Shown here in pieces: positions 41,790-51,710 of a DNA stretch of 64,000 nucleotides. Every line of letters starts with the position of its first letter. Within the stretch, counting starts at the first letter, position 1. The translations under genes were made by a program, and so were the position numbers. The notes under the pieces are model-generated. The model had not been told where the DNA came from, searched no databases, and worked only from the letters and a program-made list of their open reading frames with translations. The stretch comes from Pantoea nemavictus (GTDB lineage Bacteria > Pseudomonadota > Gammaproteobacteria > Enterobacterales > Enterobacteriaceae): contig NZ_JBBGZW010000001.1 in assembly GCF_037479095.1 (NCBI RefSeq), forward strand, positions 3,596,001 to 3,660,000, in the 5' to 3' direction.

Positions 41790-42935
41790 TTAGCTCTGCG
41801 ACACTTTTTGTGGCGTGAAATCATTGGCTACCGCTTCCCCATGCGCTTGCACCACGCGTGGTTGCGGTACGTCCGGAATGGCCAGATCGAGGTGCGGGAA
41901 CAGCAGCTCACCCACGCGATACGCCTCTTCCAGATGCGGATAACCGGAGAGAATAAAGGTCTCGATGCCGAGATCGCTGTACTCCTGCATGCGCGCCGCC
42001 ACGGTTGGACCATCGCCCACCAGTGCGGTGCCGGCGCCACCACGTACTAAACCTACGCCAGCCCACAGATTCGGGCTGATCTCCAGCTTGTCGCGGCGGC
42101 CACCGTGCAGCGCGGCCATACGTTGCTGACCGACCGAATCAGTGCGTGCAAACGCCGCCTGCGCTTTGGCAATGGTGGCATCATCGAGATGGGCAATCAG
42201 GCGATCTGCTGACTGCCACGCTTCTTCATTGGTTTCACGCACAATAACGTGCAGACGAATACCGAAGCGAACGGTGCGGCCTTGTGCCGCCGCTTTGGCC
42301 CGCACCTGCTCAATCTTCTCTTTTACTAAGGCTGGCGGTTCGCCCCAGGTGAGATAAACATCGACCTGCTCGGCGGCCAGATCCTGGGCCGCATCCGACG
42401 ATCCCCCAAACCACAGCGGTGGACGCGGCTGCTGCACCGGTTTAAACATCAGGCGCGCACCGCGCACCTTCACGTGCTTGCCATCGTAATCGACGGTTTC
42501 GCCTTCGGTGACCCGACGCCAGACGCGGGTAAACTCAGCGGACTCTTCATAGCGTTCACGGTGATCAAGGAACACGCCATCGCCGGCGAGCTCTTCCGGA
42601 TCGCCGCCCGTAACCAGATTAAACAGCGCACGACCATTCGACAGACGATCGAGCGTGGCCGCCTGACGCGCAGCCTGAGTTGGCGATATCACGCCCGGAC
42701 GCAGCGCGACCAGGAAGCGCAGGCGCTGCGTGACCGGAATTAAAGATGCCGCTACCAGCCAGGCATCTTCACAGGAGCGACCAGTGGGAATCAGCACGCC
42801 GCCGAAACCGAGGCGATCCGCCGCCTGCGCAATCTGTTGCAGGTAGCCGTGATCAACCGGGCGCGAGCCTTCCGCCGTGCCGAGATAGTGACCATCGCCG
42901 TGAGTCGGGAGAAACCAGAATACGGATACGCTCAT
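41790..42935 (-). CDS. ssuD: FMNH2-dependent alkanesulfonate monooxygenase
   Basis: This enzyme uses reduced flavin from SsuE and O2 to cleave alkanesulfonates to aldehydes and sulfite, freeing sulfur for cysteine synthesis. The 381 residues equal E. coli SsuD. It belongs to the bacterial luciferase TIM-barrel family, with an N terminus [19 protein letters not shown] and the segments [21 protein letters not shown] and [17 protein letters not shown]. It sits between ssuA (two-base gap) and ssuC. Confidence 0.97.
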   Translation of the reverse strand: MSVSVFWFLPTHGDGHYLGTAEGSRPVDHGYLQQIAQAADRLGFGGVLIPTGRSCEDAWLVAASLIPVTQRLRFLVALRPGVISPTQAARQAATLDRLSNGRALFNLVTGGDPEELAGDGVFLDHRERYEESAEFTRVWRRVTEGETVDYDGKHVKVRGARLMFKPVQQPRPPLWFGGSSDAAQDLAAEQVDVYLTWGEPPALVKEKIEQVRAKAAAQGRTVRFGIRLHVIVRETNEEAWQSADRLIAHLDDATIAKAQAAFARTDSVGQQRMAALHGGRRDKLEISPNLWAGVGLVRGGAGTALVGDGPTVAARMQEYSDLGIETFILSGYPHLEEAYRVGELLFPHLDLAIPDVPQPRVVQAHGEAVANDFTPQKVSQS

Positions 42936-42937
42936 GA

Positions 42938-43906
42938 TTAATTTCCTTTAGGCTGGGCGGATTGCGGCTGCCAGATGCGATCGGCGATATTCACTTTTAC
43001 CGGCATCAGATGATTGGCATAAAACAGATCGGCCGTTTGCTGTTGGGCCTGCGCGGTATGGGCGCTGACCGGCGTAATGGTGGTCGGTGGACGATGGTCG
43101 AGATAGCTGGCAATCACCGGCTTCGGTAAGCCCATCGCCTGCGCCAGCAGATCGATACTCTGGTCGCGCTGGCTGTGGGTTAATGCATCGGCATCGCTGA
43201 AGGTGTTTAGCACCTGCTGCACGAATGCGCCGTTAGCCTCGGTGTATTTGCGCGTGGCTAGATAGAAGGAACCGGTTTGATTGAGCTTGCTGCCATCGAC
43301 CAGCACACGCACGTTGCCCTGCAGCAGGGCGGCAGAGTAGTAAGGATCCCAAATCGCCCAGGCATCCACGTCACCTTGCTGGAAAGCCGCGCGCGCATCG
43401 GCGGGGGTTAAATAGGTGGGTTGAATGTCTTTAAAACTCAGTCCGGCTTGTTCCAGGGCGCGCAGCAGAAGATTGTGCGAGCTGGAGCCTTTCTGGAACG
43501 CCACCTTATGGCCTTTCAGATCGGCTACGCTGTGAATCGGGCTCTCTTTCGGCACCAGAATCACTTCCGCCTGCGGTTTTGGTGGTTCAGATCCGACATA
43601 CAACAGATCGGCGCCAGCAGCCTGGGCAAACAGTGGCGGGATATCGCCGGTGCTACCCAAATCAATACTGTCGACGTTGAGCGCTTCCAGCATTTGCGGC
43701 CCAGCCGGGAATTCCACCCACTTTATCTGCGTGTGAGGAAAGCGCTGCTCCAGCAGCTTATGGCTTTTCGCCAACACCATGCTGACCGAACCCTTTTGAT
43801 AACCAATGCGTAGCTGTTCCGGTGCATCAGCGGCCTGGGCTGTAACGCTTAAAGCCAGTAGTCCCGCTACAGCGGGGAGCAGCAAGCCCGTCAATATCCG
43901 TTTCAT
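42938..43906 (-). CDS. ssuA: Aliphatic sulfonate-binding periplasmic protein
   Basis: This is the substrate-binding subunit of the SsuABC importer. From the ATG at 43906 it has 322 residues (E. coli 319), with a cleavable signal [20 protein letters not shown] ending TAQA-AD. The mature part begins [20 protein letters not shown], diagnostic for SsuA, and includes [20 protein letters not shown]. The frame is open upstream to 43987, but AAGGAAGC lies just before the ATGATG at 43909/43906, which fixes the start. It lies ten bases after ssuE. Confidence 0.96.
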   Translation of the reverse strand: MKRILTGLLLPAVAGLLALSVTAQAADAPEQLRIGYQKGSVSMVLAKSHKLLEQRFPHTQIKWVEFPAGPQMLEALNVDSIDLGSTGDIPPLFAQAAGADLLYVGSEPPKPQAEVILVPKESPIHSVADLKGHKVAFQKGSSSHNLLLRALEQAGLSFKDIQPTYLTPADARAAFQQGDVDAWAIWDPYYSAALLQGNVRVLVDGSKLNQTGSFYLATRKYTEANGAFVQQVLNTFSDADALTHSQRDQSIDLLAQAMGLPKPVIASYLDHRPPTTITPVSAHTAQAQQQTADLFYANHLMPVKVNIADRIWQPQSAQPKGN

Positions 43907-43916
43907 CATGCTTCCT

Positions 43917-44468
43917 TTATACCGCTTGTGCGTAGGGTTGATGGCGACGATGCAGCGCGTGCCAGAAGGTATCCAGCGCCTCATCAATGCGTTGCGACAG
44001 CAGCGGATCTAACAGCGGCTGGCGATCGTAATCGGTAATCTGGCCGTCAGTGGCGAATACGCCGTGCAATACTTCCTGCGCTTTCAGCGCGTTGAGCACC
44101 GGCTTCAGCGCATAATCGACCGCCAGCAGGTGTGATGAACTTCCGCCGCTCGCCAGTGGCAGGACCACTTTGTGTTCCAGTGCGCGCTCGGGCAGCAGAT
44201 CAAGCAAGGTTTTCAACGCACCGGAAAACGAGGCTTTATAGATAGGGGTGGCGACGATTAATCCATCTGCCAGCGCCAAATCAGCTTTCAGAGCGGCTAA
44301 CGCGGGGGAATCGAAGCGTGCATACAGCAGATCTTCCGGCTGGAAGTTGTGAATATTCCATGGAATGACGTCAACACCGCGTGCCTCCAGCGCGTGCTGG
44401 CACAGGCTGAGCAGTGCAGTAGAGCGTGAAGGGAAGCGAGGGCTGCCCGCCAGCGTAATAACCCGCAT
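43917..44468 (-). CDS. ssuE: NAD(P)H-dependent FMN reductase SsuE
   Basis: This flavodoxin-fold reductase supplies FMNH2 to SsuD. It has 183 residues (E. coli 191), beginning MRVITLAGSPRFPSRSTALL with the flavin-phosphate loop GSPRFPSRS. The middle LIVATPIYKASFSGALKTLLDLLP is the family signature. The ATG at 44468 has AAGGAG five bases upstream; an in-frame GTG two codons earlier overlaps that site and is unlikely. The C terminus is about eight residues shorter than in E. coli. It is the first gene of ssuEADCB, so the promoter (Cbl-dependent in E. coli) must lie just upstream. Confidence 0.96.
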   Translation of the reverse strand: MRVITLAGSPRFPSRSTALLSLCQHALEARGVDVIPWNIHNFQPEDLLYARFDSPALAALKADLALADGLIVATPIYKASFSGALKTLLDLLPERALEHKVVLPLASGGSSSHLLAVDYALKPVLNALKAQEVLHGVFATDGQITDYDRQPLLDPLLSQRIDEALDTFWHALHRRHQPYAQAV

Positions 44469-45216
44469 AGTCACTCCTTATAACTGAAAGTTATTGATTA
44501 TCTAATATTCAGAACCGATGTGTTCAATACTGTCAGAGCGGGGGGCGAGGCTTAAATGATTTATCTGGTAATCCTAAGTCGTAAAATGGGATAGCCAGAG
44601 ACATATAAAGGAAGACGAAAACAGGCCGGTTAGCATGCGTAGGGTTAATCCGAAAAGCCGGGGAAAAAGGGCGTAGTTATATTAATCAGCACAGCGTGTT
44701 TATCACGATTAATGGTTAAACACATTGATGAAAGGGTTTAATAGAGGCGTTAACGCGGATACAGATTTGCACAGATGGCAACATGATACCGCGCTAGCGG
44801 ACACTGGCATTGAATCACAAGAAGAAAAATGCCGATTCAATCTTATTCTACCCATCTGGAATCGGAATTAGCTTAGGAGGAGCCCACTATTTCCTATTAA
44901 TGAATGGTTTTTATTTAAGCGGGTGGTTGCGAAAAAGCCTACAAAGGTTAATTACAGGACAAGTCTTGTCGTTAGTTGCAAAAATTATTGTTACTTTTTG
45001 TCCGAGGATTTACTTATTACTCAAGTAATATTGAACAATTATAAGTTTCATGAACTCAGCTTAATGGGTCAACGATGGAATTAAATCTCTCAGCCTGTTT
45101 ATAATCGGTTGAGCTAATTTCCGCTAGAACTCAATAACGATACTGCGCTTATTTAATTAACAGCCACCTTTTGTGGCGTGTAATGCCGTCACGGCAAGCC
45201 AATTTTCCCCAGGGGG
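44469..45216. other. 748-base gene-poor region upstream of the ssu operon and the glycan cassette
   Basis: No credible gene is seen here. The only longer frame (44810-45028) starts with TTG, has no ribosome site and looks like chance. The region is AT-rich toward the 45217 gene. It must contain the divergent promoters for ssuE (minus) and for the 45217 gene (plus). Visible structure includes an inverted repeat gtgttta (44696-44702) with taaacac (44717-44723) and a small hairpin gccac-ctttt-gtggc near 45163-45177. No ops/JUMPstart element (ggcggtag) was seen. The region may hold a decayed gene or an unrecognised RNA. Confidence 0.4.
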
Positions 45217-46050
45217 ATGAATATGGAAAAAGCATCACGTGCTCAGGAATTTACTGAGCAGCAGGCTGCGCCTGTCACGTTTAATCGCCTCACGCCATCC
45301 AGTAAAATTGCAGAGGAGTTGGTGTGTTATTGGCTACAGGCTGATGCTGCGTCAGCCCATTTTACCTCCTCGCTGTTGCCCACCTTTCCGCACAGTACGC
45401 CGTCCGACGATGATTTTCTGCTGTTCAGTGCAGAGCGCGGTGCCTTGCCCGCCAGCCTGCTACAGGATGTCGCGAAACTCAGCGATCAACGGCCTGAGCT
45501 AAACTGTTTCATTGTCTCTCTGGCAAAGCGCGAGCTGGCTGCCGGCTTGCACTCGTCTACCCAGCTGTTTCAGCAACTCCATGAGCAGCGCTGGTGGCAA
45601 CAAGGCGCCTTTGCTGTGCTCTTGCGCGCGGGCCTGGCCCGGAGCGGTGCGCCACTTAACCGGATTCAGGATGTGATGCTGGCGGGATTACTCCATACCC
45701 AAACCGCATGGGTGCTCGACTACGCCAGTGAAACGGCGCTTGCAGCGAACGTAAATGCCTCTCAGCCCTTCACTTATCAGCAATTTATTACTGATTATGA
45801 AAAACTCACACGTTTGTCACACTTTATTCCGGAGCGAAACCGCTACCGTGAAAGTTATTTACGCAGCGGCTTATTACAATTAGTCCAGCAGGAGTTGAGT
45901 AGCGCAGATAAATTCTCAGATAATATCCGTCATGCGTTGACTTACTTTGCAGATAATTTTCCAGTGCAGGGTGCAATGGAAAAACTTATGTTGAAACAAC
46001 CTGACATCTATTTCTCTATTATGAAAATGAGAAAAAGGCTGGGCGCTTAG
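45217..46050 (+). CDS. Protein of unknown function, first gene of a glycan-type cassette
   Basis: I do not recognise this 277-residue protein. It has no signal peptide and no membrane helix, and appears mostly alpha-helical and cytoplasmic. Notable stretches are a Pro/Ser-rich segment near residues 50-65, a tryptophan pair in QRWWQQGAF near 130, and a basic C terminus KMRKRLGA. The start ATG (position 1 or the second Met two codons later) follows a CAGGGGGATG-type ribosome site. The next gene, a flippase, begins 98 bases later without an obvious terminator between, so they are probably co-transcribed. It could be a regulator or partner of glycan assembly; that is only inferred from its place. 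Confidence 0.75.
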   Translation: MNMEKASRAQEFTEQQAAPVTFNRLTPSSKIAEELVCYWLQADAASAHFTSSLLPTFPHSTPSDDDFLLFSAERGALPASLLQDVAKLSDQRPELNCFIVSLAKRELAAGLHSSTQLFQQLHEQRWWQQGAFAVLLRAGLARSGAPLNRIQDVMLAGLLHTQTAWVLDYASETALAANVNASQPFTYQQFITDYEKLTRLSHFIPERNRYRESYLRSGLLQLVQQELSSADKFSDNIRHALTYFADNFPVQGAMEKLMLKQPDIYFSIMKMRKRLGA

Positions 46051-46148
46051 CGCCGACTTTAATTTTAAGAATAACTCCGGTGTGCGCGTGAATGCTTTTA
46101 TGTCACGCTTAAGGCCACTGAGATAAATCCCCAGATGCCAAAACACCT

Positions 46149-47666
46149 ATGTCTATAAAACGTAACGCGATTGCCAACTACGTTGGCCAGATCTATCTGA
46201 CGCTGTCAGGTATTTTGGTTGTACCCCTTTATATTCAACACTTAGGAATGGAAGCCTATGGATTAGTAGGCTTCTTTTCGATCTTATTAACCTGGCTGCA
46301 ATTACTGGATGCCGGTGTTTCCACGACCTTAATGCGCGAAGCGGCGCGCTACCGGGCTAACCAGGCGGAATTTGTCTGGTTTCCTGCGCTGTTTGCCACC
46401 CTCACCAAATTCTTCCTGTACTCGACCATCGTGCTGGTGGTGTTGGGCTGGCTGGCAACGCCATGGATAGCGACCCACTGGCTGGATGCAAAGCATCTTC
46501 CGTCAGGTGATGTGGTGATTGCGGTGGCAATCATGGTGATCACTGCTGCAATCCGCTGGCGCACCAGTCCTTATCGCAGTGTGATTGTCGGCTTTGAGCA
46601 TCAGGTATGGCTGAACGGCGTTAACCTGATCATCACCACGTTGCGTACCTTCGGTGCGGTGCTGGTCATTCAGTTCTTCTCTAATCCGGTATTGGCCTTC
46701 TTTGTCTGGCAACTGCTGGTGTCGATTGCCGAGGCGGCCTGCTGCATTTATAAATCCTGCCAGCTGATCCCCCGAGCGGCGCGCAAAGAGAAGCGCGGCG
46801 ATCTCAAAGAGGTGCTAAAACCCTTCATTCGTTTTGCCCTCAGCGCGGCATTTTCCAGCGCGGTGTGGACCTTTATTTCGCAAATCGACCGTTTGGTCCT
46901 GTCCAAGACGCTGCCGTTGAGTGAATACGGTTCATTCACCGTGGTAGCAACCGCGGCTACCGGGATCCTGCTGCTGAGTAGTCCGATTATGCAGGCCATT
47001 GTGCCGCGCATGACCGGCATGAAAACGCGTAAAGAGGGCGATGCGGAGTCGCTGAAGCTCTATCGCTACACCACGCAAGCGGTAGCGATCTTCATGGCGC
47101 CGCTCAGCATTACCATTGCCTGCTATGCCGGGCCGCTACTGTGGGCGTGGACGCAGAAGAGCCAGATTGTTGATGAGATGTCGTTTGTCCTCAGCCTCTA
47201 CGCGTTGGGGAGCGGTATTCAGGCAATCTGTGGCTTGCTCTATCACCTGCAGTACATCAACGGCAATCTCAAGCTGCATATGAAAGGGTTCACCTGCTTT
47301 GCCGTGCTGCTGGTGCCGCTCAATATCTGGTGCGCTATTCACTATGGCGCGTTGGGCACCGGTTGGCTGTGGCTGGGCCAGAACATTTTCTATTTGGTGG
47401 GTTGGGCGTGGCTGGTGCATCGCCGCTTCGCACCAGGCATTCATTTCACCTGGTTAACCCGCGACGTGATGCTGATTTGGGCGGTTTCTGCGGCAATTGC
47501 CTGGCTGAGTACCTTGTTGCCTATCGAGTGGAATCAAAATCGCTGGATCAACCTGCTGTGGCTGGCGGTGATTGGTGCCTTCAATCTCGGCGTGTGCTGC
47601 TTACTGCATAGCGTGGTGTTGAAGCGCCTCAGAATTCCGTTGTTTAACGTTGAGGAAAGAGGATGA
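46149..47666 (+). CDS. Wzx-type polysaccharide/oligosaccharide flippase
   Basis: This 505-residue polytopic inner-membrane protein has about 12-14 hydrophobic helices, typical of the MATE/MOP superfamily branch that flips lipid-linked sugars (Wzx/RfbX). The N terminus IANYVGQIYLTLSGILVVPLYI and the following LGMEAYGLVGFF match the usual opening of this family. A second similar segment (DRLVLSKTLPLSEYGSFTVV) begins the C-terminal half, as expected from its internal repeat. It overlaps the glycosyltransferase gene by four bases (ATGA), so the two are translationally coupled. The sugar carried is unknown. No polymerase (Wzy) or ligase lies alongside. Confidence 0.88.
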   Translation: MSIKRNAIANYVGQIYLTLSGILVVPLYIQHLGMEAYGLVGFFSILLTWLQLLDAGVSTTLMREAARYRANQAEFVWFPALFATLTKFFLYSTIVLVVLGWLATPWIATHWLDAKHLPSGDVVIAVAIMVITAAIRWRTSPYRSVIVGFEHQVWLNGVNLIITTLRTFGAVLVIQFFSNPVLAFFVWQLLVSIAEAACCIYKSCQLIPRAARKEKRGDLKEVLKPFIRFALSAAFSSAVWTFISQIDRLVLSKTLPLSEYGSFTVVATAATGILLLSSPIMQAIVPRMTGMKTRKEGDAESLKLYRYTTQAVAIFMAPLSITIACYAGPLLWAWTQKSQIVDEMSFVLSLYALGSGIQAICGLLYHLQYINGNLKLHMKGFTCFAVLLVPLNIWCAIHYGALGTGWLWLGQNIFYLVGWAWLVHRRFAPGIHFTWLTRDVMLIWAVSAAIAWLSTLLPIEWNQNRWINLLWLAVIGAFNLGVCCLLHSVVLKRLRIPLFNVEERG

Positions 47667-48670
47667 GCATGATGTCATCTCACCGTATCCCTACGGTTTC
47701 GGTCATCATTCCGAACTGGAATTGCGCGCCCTGGCTGCCAGAGGCGATGAGTTCACTGCTGCGTCAGTCATCGCCGCCGGAACAGATCATTGTTATCGAC
47801 GATGGCTCCAGTGATAACAGCGTTGCCTGGTTAACGGAATTTGCTGAGCAGCACCCGCAGGTGGTACTGCTCAGCGGCGAACGCGGTGGCGTCAGTGCGG
47901 CACGCATGAAAGGGCTGTCTGTCGCCACCGGCGATTTCGTTTACTTTATGGATGCGGACGATTTTGTCTCCACCGATCTGTTCGCCGATTTCCGCCGCGT
48001 ACAGGCGCGCCATGACGATATCGATCTGTTCTGTTTCGGCGCGAAGATGTTCTTTGATCTGCCTGCGCCACAGCGGCACTATCAAACCATTCATCAGCGT
48101 CATGTTAGCGGGCTGTTGCCCGGCGGCAGCACCAGCTTGCGTACCTTGATGCAGCATCAATCGGCACATCGCGTGGTGTGGAGCAGCATCATTTCCCGCC
48201 GGTTAATTGATCAGTTGGCGCTGCAGTTTCTGCCGATCCAAAACCATGAAGATGCACCATACATGTTTGCGCTCTATCTGCAGGCGCGCAACATCTACTG
48301 CACCAGCCAAAGCTACTACTACAAACGCTTTATGCTGACATCGCTGTCGCAGAGCACCCGCGATTTTTCCTATGTGAAAAACTACTTTATTGCGCGCGCC
48401 AGTAGCGAGCAGTTCTTACGCGATCATCAACTGCCGCTCGATGCAACGCTGCTGGATAGCTATTACCAAACGGTGATGCAAAGCTGTTTAGCGCAAATTC
48501 GCAAAAATCATATGGTGATTCCCACAGATTGGCAGCCGCAGGTGAATCAGCTGGTGCGCAATGTGTTGCAGCACAGCACGCGTCTAAAACTGATGTGGTA
48601 CTGCCCAACGATTTACAGTGGGCTGCAGGTGTGTCGCGAGCAGCTTGGACGCTATTCTGCCCGGCGCTGA
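47663..48670 (+). CDS. Family 2 glycosyltransferase
   Basis: This 335-residue GT-A-fold transferase has the opening VSVIIPNWNCAPWLPEAM, the nucleotide-binding DDGSSD at 46-51 and the metal-binding DAD at 97-99 in YFMDADDF. A likely catalytic-base region is NHEDAPYMFALY further on. There is no membrane helix, so it acts on a lipid-linked acceptor from the cytoplasmic face or on a soluble acceptor. It overlaps the flippase by four bases. The start is either the ATG at 47663 or one two or three codons later. Donor and acceptor sugars cannot be told. A hairpin follows before pyrD. Confidence 0.9.
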   Translation: MSMMSSHRIPTVSVIIPNWNCAPWLPEAMSSLLRQSSPPEQIIVIDDGSSDNSVAWLTEFAEQHPQVVLLSGERGGVSAARMKGLSVATGDFVYFMDADDFVSTDLFADFRRVQARHDDIDLFCFGAKMFFDLPAPQRHYQTIHQRHVSGLLPGGSTSLRTLMQHQSAHRVVWSSIISRRLIDQLALQFLPIQNHEDAPYMFALYLQARNIYCTSQSYYYKRFMLTSLSQSTRDFSYVKNYFIARASSEQFLRDHQLPLDATLLDSYYQTVMQSCLAQIRKNHMVIPTDWQPQVNQLVRNVLQHSTRLKLMWYCPTIYSGLQVCREQLGRYSARR

Positions 48671-48708
48671 TACCGATCAATTTGTGATGCAGTAGAACAA
48701 TTTACTTT

Positions 48709-48738
48709 TGCGCCAGAGCACCTTACCATTCTGGCGCA
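48709..48738 (+). other. Hairpin between the glycosyltransferase gene and pyrD
   Basis: A perfect 9-bp inverted repeat tgcgccaga (48709-48717) and tctggcgca (48730-48738) encloses 12 bases. No T-run follows. It could be an inefficient terminator for the cassette, or part of the pyrD upstream control region. I saw no PurR consensus there. Confidence 0.55.
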
Positions 48739-48789
48739 CAAATTCCCGTGCACCCCGACTTCCCTGATATCCGTCTTTGAGGAGAGTGC

Positions 48790-49800
48790 ATGTTATATCC
48801 TATCGTCCGGCCGGCGCTGTTTAAGCTTGATCCTGAGCGTGCGCACGAACTCACCTTTCAACAACTGCGTTTTATCAGCGGTACGCCGCTGGAAGGGCTG
48901 ATTCGCCAGTCGCCGCCTTCACGTCCGGTTACCTGTATGGGATTGACGTTCCCGAACGCACTCGGTTTAGCCGCCGGTCTCGATAAAAATGCGGAGTGCA
49001 TTGACGCCTTCGGCGCAATGGGCTTTGGTTTTGTTGAAGTCGGAACCGTGACGCCACTGGCCCAGCCGGGCAACGACAAACCGCGCATGTTCCGTCTGGT
49101 GGCGGCGGAAGGGATTATTAACCGCATGGGCTTTAATAATCACGGTGTTGATCACCTGATTGCGAACGTTAAAAAGTCGCGCTTTAAAGGTATTCTCGGT
49201 ATCAATATTGGTAAAAATAAAGATACGCCGGTCGAAAAAGGCAAAGACGATTATCTCATCTGCATGGAAAAGGTGTATGCCCACGCCGGTTATATTGCCA
49301 TCAATATCTCCTCGCCGAACACGCCAGGATTACGCACGCTGCAATATGGCGAAGCGCTGGACGATCTTCTTTCCGCCATCAAATTAAAGCAAAAAGAGCT
49401 GCAAGAACGGCACCTTAAATATGTGCCAGTGGCGGTCAAGATCGCACCGGATCTTTCAGAAGAAGAATTGATTCAGGTGGCGAACAGTTTGGTGCGCCAT
49501 GAAATTGACGGAGTGATTGCGACGAATACCACGCTCGATCGTTCGCTGGTAACCGGCCTTAAATATGCCGACGAGGCGGGCGGATTAAGTGGCCGTCCGG
49601 TGCAGTCGCGCAGCACCGAAGTGATTCGCCGCCTGGCGCAAGAGCTTCAGGGACGCTTACCTATTATTGGCGTAGGTGGCATTGATTCGCTGGTATCTGC
49701 GCGTGAAAAAATCGCCGCGGGTGCAACATTAGTGCAGATATACTCCGGATTTATTTATAAAGGCCCGGGTTTAATTAAAGATATCGTGACTCACCTCTAA
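48790..49800 (+). CDS. pyrD: Dihydroorotate dehydrogenase (quinone)
   Basis: This class 2 enzyme oxidises dihydroorotate to orotate in pyrimidine synthesis, passing electrons to the quinone pool at the inner membrane. The 336 residues equal E. coli PyrD. The N-terminal amphipathic helices ([21 protein letters not shown]) bind membrane and quinone. The FMN-binding barrel includes [28 protein letters not shown] with the catalytic serine region, and IGVGGIDS near the C terminus. A GGAG ribosome site precedes the ATG. Confidence 0.98.
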   Translation: MLYPIVRPALFKLDPERAHELTFQQLRFISGTPLEGLIRQSPPSRPVTCMGLTFPNALGLAAGLDKNAECIDAFGAMGFGFVEVGTVTPLAQPGNDKPRMFRLVAAEGIINRMGFNNHGVDHLIANVKKSRFKGILGINIGKNKDTPVEKGKDDYLICMEKVYAHAGYIAINISSPNTPGLRTLQYGEALDDLLSAIKLKQKELQERHLKYVPVAVKIAPDLSEEELIQVANSLVRHEIDGVIATNTTLDRSLVTGLKYADEAGGLSGRPVQSRSTEVIRRLAQELQGRLPIIGVGGIDSLVSAREKIAAGATLVQIYSGFIYKGPGLIKDIVTHL

Positions 49801-49820
49801 GACATTTCCCACTTTACTGC

Positions 49821-49860
49821 GCCGAGGGGTTTATTTATCCCTTCGGCTCGTTTATATTTT
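49821..49860 (+). terminator. Rho-independent terminator of pyrD
   Basis: The stem gccgagggg (49821-49829) and cccttcggc (49839-49847), with one G-U pair and a nine-base loop, is followed by the T-rich tcgtttatatttt. It lies 20 bases after the pyrD stop. Confidence 0.8.
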
Positions 49861-49947
49861 GTCCTGCTGGTGCATTTTCAGCCTTTTCTCAGATTTATTT
49901 TTTTAATTAAGCGCCATTTAGCGCAGCGATAAACCACAGGGCAGATC

Positions 49948-50490
49948 ATGAAAATCAAACCTGATGACAACTGGCGTTGGTATTTCGACGCCGAGCATGA
50001 CCGCATGATGCTGGATTTAGCGGATGGTATGTTATTTCGCTCGCGCTTCTCGCGTAAAATGCTCACGCCCGATGCCTTTAATGTCAGCGGTTTTTGCGTT
50101 GATGACGCCGCGCTCTATTTTACTTTTGAGGAGCGCTGCCGCCAAAGTGGATTAAAGGGCGATCAGCGCGCTGAATTAGTTTTAAACGCCTTAGTCGCGA
50201 GCCGTTTTCTAAAACCGTTAATGCCTAAGAGCTGGCATTTCACCAATCATGCGCACAGCTGGCAGCCAGCCGCGGGTGAGATGGTTGCCGTGACGCTGGC
50301 CGATAGCGGTGAACAAGCACAGCTGTTTGTGGTTGAAAGCGGAGAGAATGCGGCGCTGTGCTTAGTCGCGCAAAACGCGTTAACCGTGGCAGGTAAAGGT
50401 ATGCAGTTGGGTGATGCGATTAAGATCATGAATGATCGTTTACGTCCGCAGCAGCAGGAGCAAACCGCCCACTTTGCGCGGGCGGTATAA
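49948..50490 (+). CDS. zapC: Cell division protein ZapC
   Basis: ZapC binds FtsZ and stabilises the Z-ring by promoting lateral bundling of filaments. The 180 residues equal E. coli ZapC (YcbW). Strongly conserved stretches are [40 protein letters not shown] and the C-terminal [11 protein letters not shown]. It is a single-gene unit following pyrD. Its stop is only five bases from the stop of ycbX on the opposite strand, and I saw no separate terminator in that gap. Confidence 0.96.
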   Translation: MKIKPDDNWRWYFDAEHDRMMLDLADGMLFRSRFSRKMLTPDAFNVSGFCVDDAALYFTFEERCRQSGLKGDQRAELVLNALVASRFLKPLMPKSWHFTNHAHSWQPAAGEMVAVTLADSGEQAQLFVVESGENAALCLVAQNALTVAGKGMQLGDAIKIMNDRLRPQQQEQTAHFARAV

Positions 50491-50495
50491 TCGGC

Positions 50496-51605
50496 TTAGG
50501 CCAGTTCGATATCGCCTGCGGGAATACAGCTGCAGCTCAGGATAGTGCCATCTGCGCGCACCGCGCTTTTCTTTAATGCCTTCACTTCGCCCGCAACCAG
50601 CTTTACTTTGCAACTGCCGCAAATGCCGGCACGACACGAGTAGGGAATGCGAAATCCCTGCATCTCCAATTGCTCCAGCAACACTTGCTGATTGTCGCCG
50701 CTAAAGGCGGTGCCCTGATAATCAATGGTCACTTCGCTGTGGCTGCTGGTGGTCGGTGCGAGGGTTTCAACGACCGCACCGGCACCATACGCGCGCGGCG
50801 TTTGCTTCTCAATAATGGTCACCGCATCGCCGACGCGAATAATACCGCTATTCAGCGCGATCAAATTCAGGCCGAAATCGATATCACCGCTGCCATCCTG
50901 CGCACTGCGAAAACGCTGTAAGGTGGTGAGCGGCTCGCCCTCAGGATGTTTACGGCCGCTTTCGGTGCCCACGGTAGTAAACACGCAGCGACTGCACGGC
51001 TTCGGCATCTCAAAAACGATTTCGCCAATCTGCAGACGTTTCCAGCTGTCCTCTTCCCACGCGGCTGCGCCGCTCACCACCAGATTGGGGCGAAACTGCT
51101 CGACGCGCACGCTGGCCGGGCAACGCTGCTGCAGATCCTGCAACGAGGCCATATTCACCAGCAGGAACGGAAAACCATCGGCAAAACTCAGCGGCACGTG
51201 ATCAAAGCGCTTTACGCGACGCGTGGGTTCCACGCCGGTCCAGCGCAGTTGTACCGGACGCGGGAAAAATGCGCTCAGCCAGCTGTTGATCTCTTCGGGA
51301 GCGATACGCGCGGTAAAATGGTTGCCCCATACTTCGGTTGGCGCCTGCTCAGTAGTGAAGTCGGCAAAGCGGATCAGCGCTTGTGTTCCATCGGGCGCCT
51401 GCAAAAACAGGCCGTCCGGCAACAGCGCCGGCGTAAAGCGCACCATCTCCGGATACTGACGCGCCGTAATAAAGGTGCCGTCCAGCTCGGTCACCATAAA
51501 GATGCGATCAAAACCCAGACCGCTCTCCAGCACCTGCGCATGCGACAGCTGCAGGCCGCGCATCGATTTAACGGGATGGATAAAAAGGCGAGATAACGTG
51601 ATCAT
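50496..51605 (-). CDS. ycbX: YcbX, MOSC-domain molybdenum enzyme (N-hydroxylated substrate reduction)
   Basis: This Moco-dependent oxidoreductase in E. coli detoxifies N-hydroxylated base analogues such as 6-hydroxylaminopurine. It has 369 residues, beginning [19 protein letters not shown], the conserved MOSC N-terminal beta-barrel; the frame extends to 51659 but the added residues are not conserved. The MOSC domain includes [11 protein letters not shown] with the Mo-ligand Cys. The C-terminal [2Fe-2S] ferredoxin domain has [13 protein letters not shown] plus a later CSC cysteine. It is divergent from rlmKL, with a gap of 105 bases. Confidence 0.95.
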   Translation of the reverse strand: MITLSRLFIHPVKSMRGLQLSHAQVLESGLGFDRIFMVTELDGTFITARQYPEMVRFTPALLPDGLFLQAPDGTQALIRFADFTTEQAPTEVWGNHFTARIAPEEINSWLSAFFPRPVQLRWTGVEPTRRVKRFDHVPLSFADGFPFLLVNMASLQDLQQRCPASVRVEQFRPNLVVSGAAAWEEDSWKRLQIGEIVFEMPKPCSRCVFTTVGTESGRKHPEGEPLTTLQRFRSAQDGSGDIDFGLNLIALNSGIIRVGDAVTIIEKQTPRAYGAGAVVETLAPTTSSHSEVTIDYQGTAFSGDNQQVLLEQLEMQGFRIPYSCRAGICGSCKVKLVAGEVKALKKSAVRADGTILSCSCIPAGDIELA

Positions 51606-51710
51606 GGCGTTCCCGATAAAGGTATTTGTCAAAAAGAAGCTAACTTTATGACATAGCACGCTGATTCGCTATAATGCGCAGCAATTTAAGCAAGAGTAAA
51701 AAGTGACGAT

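Noticed and set aside
44696..44723. gtgttta/taaacac palindrome as a NadR box
   Set aside because: The spacer is 14 bases rather than the 6 of NadR sites, and no NAD gene is adjacent.
44810..45028. 72-codon open frame in the gap before the cassette
   Set aside because: It starts with TTG, has no ribosome site, is AT-rich by chance and resembles no protein I know.
45000..45216. ops/JUMPstart element expected upstream of a polysaccharide operon
   Set aside because: No ggcggtag core was found, so RfaH control is not supported.
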